Shown one piece after another: positions 14,682 to 16,203 of a stretch of DNA of 16,203 nt. The notes beneath the pieces are model-generated. The model saw nothing but the letters and a program-made list of their open reading frames with translations, did no database searches and had not been told where the DNA came from. Made by a program: the position numbers and the translations under genes. Every line of letters starts with the position of its first letter. The first letter of the stretch is position 1. The stretch comes from DAOQVB01 sp964400865 (GTDB lineage Bacteria > Patescibacteriota > Microgenomatia > UBA1400 > PJMF01): the NCBI GenBank assembly GCA_964400865.1, contig CAYNWG010000019.1:1-16203 (forward strand), written 5' to 3'.

Positions 14682-16203
14682 CAACGATTCCTGGTGTAAT
14701 GTATCCAGAACACAAGAAACAAAATAGTTGATCCAGAAATTATTGCACCAATATAGAAAAGTGTGGGAGAATACCACATCCTAATTTCATTCCTACCTTC
14801 TACTATAGGCACCGATCGCATGCCTTCAAAATTTGACACAATTACACTTTTTCCGTTGACTGTCGCGCGCCAATCTTGATCATATCTATCTGCCACAATT
14901 AATTTTTGCGCGCGATCAGCATCGATGGTCATTACCAATTCGTTGGGATTTTCATCAAATGCTATGACGCCCGCACTCTCACCATTCTCGTAGCGAATTC
15001 TGGATAATATATTAGGCAGTTGGTACAATTTCCAACCTTCACCACTGGCTACTATAATCTCGGGAAACACCTCACCATAGTCGGGATACCATGTATCCAC
15101 AAGATAATAACCAACAGACCATTTTTCCAGCTGGTTGTGAGTAGTCAAAATTTCTGGCAAACGGTTAATGCCATGTTCATCCAAAGGATCACTAAAATCC
15201 TGTGATATTGAGATAGGTAATAATGTTGTATACCCATTAATAGTTGGTATATTGATTGGCGTATTCCATCCAGGAGTCAATAACTCCTTCATTTTGAGTG
15301 CTACAGAAAAGTTTGCTTCTTCTTGCGTATCCACAAATGAATCCGAAAATGGCTGCCTCACAATCAATGCATCAGAATAGGCACCAAAGTCAGCATAGGG
15401 TGCGTTGTAGTTTCTGGTAAGTAATCGAAAATTATAACCCAAAGTCTTTTCAACTTGTACTAGTTGCTCGGTAGAATTTGGTGTTTCATAGAGATCGGTT
15501 GGTCCAAAAAAATAGTACTGTTTCGTAAAAAATACGAGATCAAGGTAAATAACAAAAATCACAAGTAACATTTTTCGTTTAAGCAAAAACCAAGAGGCCA
15601 GTAAGAAAAAAAGGCTCTGGAGACTCAAACTCAATAAGATCGAGTTGCTTACTACCCTATCTTTTTCAATTGTATGAAAAGCACTATTTTGTAAAGCTCC
15701 ACCCAAGACAGAGTTTGCAAAAGTCCATATTTGAGAAAAATTAAATTTTGAAAATATAAATAGCAATCCAAATAGAAGAGTCATGAGTAGTACTACGGTA
15801 AAATATTTTCTCTGAGAGAAAGCAGATAGTTTCATCAATAAAACGGCCCGACCAACAAGCAAAGATCCTGCTAATGTGGCTATTGAGAGTATAGGAGTAA
15901 CTCCTCTTGAGGAACCAATAATGGGTATTTGTTGTAATAGTGAAAATAGCGGTAAGGAGTCACTGTAAGAAAATAGTATGCAGGTCAGAATGCTTCCAAA
16001 TAAAATCAAATCAAGCTTTTGTTTTTTTGCTTGCAACAACAACCATGTCAGTGCAATCAAACCAATCCAACTAAAATACACCACAAGATTGGTTGGTTGG
16101 TTCCAGCCAGGACCCCATTTGTAACCAACGCTTGGATTGTCAAAAAATGTTGGAGTGACTATTTTAATTAGGTCATCCAGTCGCAGAGAACCAGTTTGAG
16201 CTT
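14669..16203 (-). CDS. YfhO-family membrane protein, C-terminal part (5' end outside the window)
   Basis: The frame is open without a stop from the right window edge to the TAA at 14671-14669 (510 codons visible). The GTG at 16084 is internal, not the start: upstream residues continue the family pattern, with DDLIKIVTPTFFDNPSV and then GWNQPTNLVVYFSWIGLIAL. This resembles the lipid-linked-sugar-type GT-C/YfhO core (PdffGnp ... YvGilplil). Several membrane helices follow, then a large extracytoplasmic beta-rich region. Near the end is the YfhO hallmark LIVADRYDQDWRATVNGK, followed by GRNEIRMWYSPTLF and a last membrane helix with a basic tail. YfhO proteins are implicated in glycosylation of cell-wall polymers such as lipoteichoic acid; the actual substrate here is unknown. 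Its regulation cannot be seen. Confidence 0.82.
   Translation of the reverse strand, partial: AQTGSLRLDDLIKIVTPTFFDNPSVGYKWGPGWNQPTNLVVYFSWIGLIALTWLLLQAKKQKLDLILFGSILTCILFSYSDSLPLFSLLQQIPIIGSSRGVTPILSIATLAGSLLVGRAVLLMKLSAFSQRKYFTVVLLMTLLFGLLFIFSKFNFSQIWTFANSVLGGALQNSAFHTIEKDRVVSNSILLSLSLQSLFFLLASWFLLKRKMLLVIFVIYLDLVFFTKQYYFFGPTDLYETPNSTEQLVQVEKTLGYNFRLLTRNYNAPYADFGAYSDALIVRQPFSDSFVDTQEEANFSVALKMKELLTPGWNTPINIPTINGYTTLLPISISQDFSDPLDEHGINRLPEILTTHNQLEKWSVGYYLVDTWYPDYGEVFPEIIVASGEGWKLYQLPNILSRIRYENGESAGVIAFDENPNELVMTIDADRAQKLIVADRYDQDWRATVNGKSVIVSNFEGMRSVPIVEGRNEIRMWYSPTLFYIGAIISGSTILFLVFWIHYTRNRWQTK

Overview
The window looks like chromosomal DNA from a bacterium with a small, compact, moderately AT-rich genome, most likely a member of the Candidate Phyla Radiation (Patescibacteria). 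Support for this is indirect: an IF-2 of only 492 residues that begins right at its GTPase domain, a nusA-infB-rpsO block without rimP, rbfA or truB, very short gaps between genes, and several genes whose promoter sits almost on the start codon. TGA is used as a normal stop (for example the ammonia-lyase and ThiF-like genes), so the TGA-to-glycine code of Gracilibacteria/Absconditabacteria does not apply. The phylum call is inference; no rRNA is present to confirm it.

Layout. At the left edge a minus-strand gene runs off the window (1-64), divergent from an NfeD/stomatin membrane pair (184-1477, plus). Convergent to that pair is a 596-codon minus-strand gene of unknown family (1505-3295). Its C-terminal domain carries the His-Gly and Ser-Cys signature of clan CD (caspase/CHAT/gingipain-like) cysteine peptidases. 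Next, on the minus strand, comes a translation/transcription block nusA-infB-rpsO (6604 to 3435). nusA has a near-consensus promoter followed by an intrinsic terminator in its own leader. Upstream of it is a single-domain response regulator (6723-7103).

The centre (7234-11460, plus) is a tight three-gene operon: an MIO-type aromatic amino acid ammonia-lyase with tyrosine ammonia-lyase-like selectivity residues, a PaaK-like adenylate-forming ligase (ATGA overlap), and an E1/ThiF-like adenylating protein of the Rv1355c-like type. The simplest reading is that an aromatic amino acid is deaminated to an aryl-acrylate such as p-coumarate, activated as adenylate or CoA ester, and passed on to an unknown acceptor. 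This is the best candidate in the window for an undescribed pathway.

The operon is followed by a large multi-TM/GAF sensor histidine kinase (11535-13754), apparently made from a leaderless mRNA. The kinase is convergent with a class B DnaJ-like co-chaperone (13760-14620, minus). The window closes with the C-terminal two thirds or so of a YfhO-family membrane protein whose start lies beyond the right edge. No tRNA, rRNA, CRISPR array or insertion sequence was seen.
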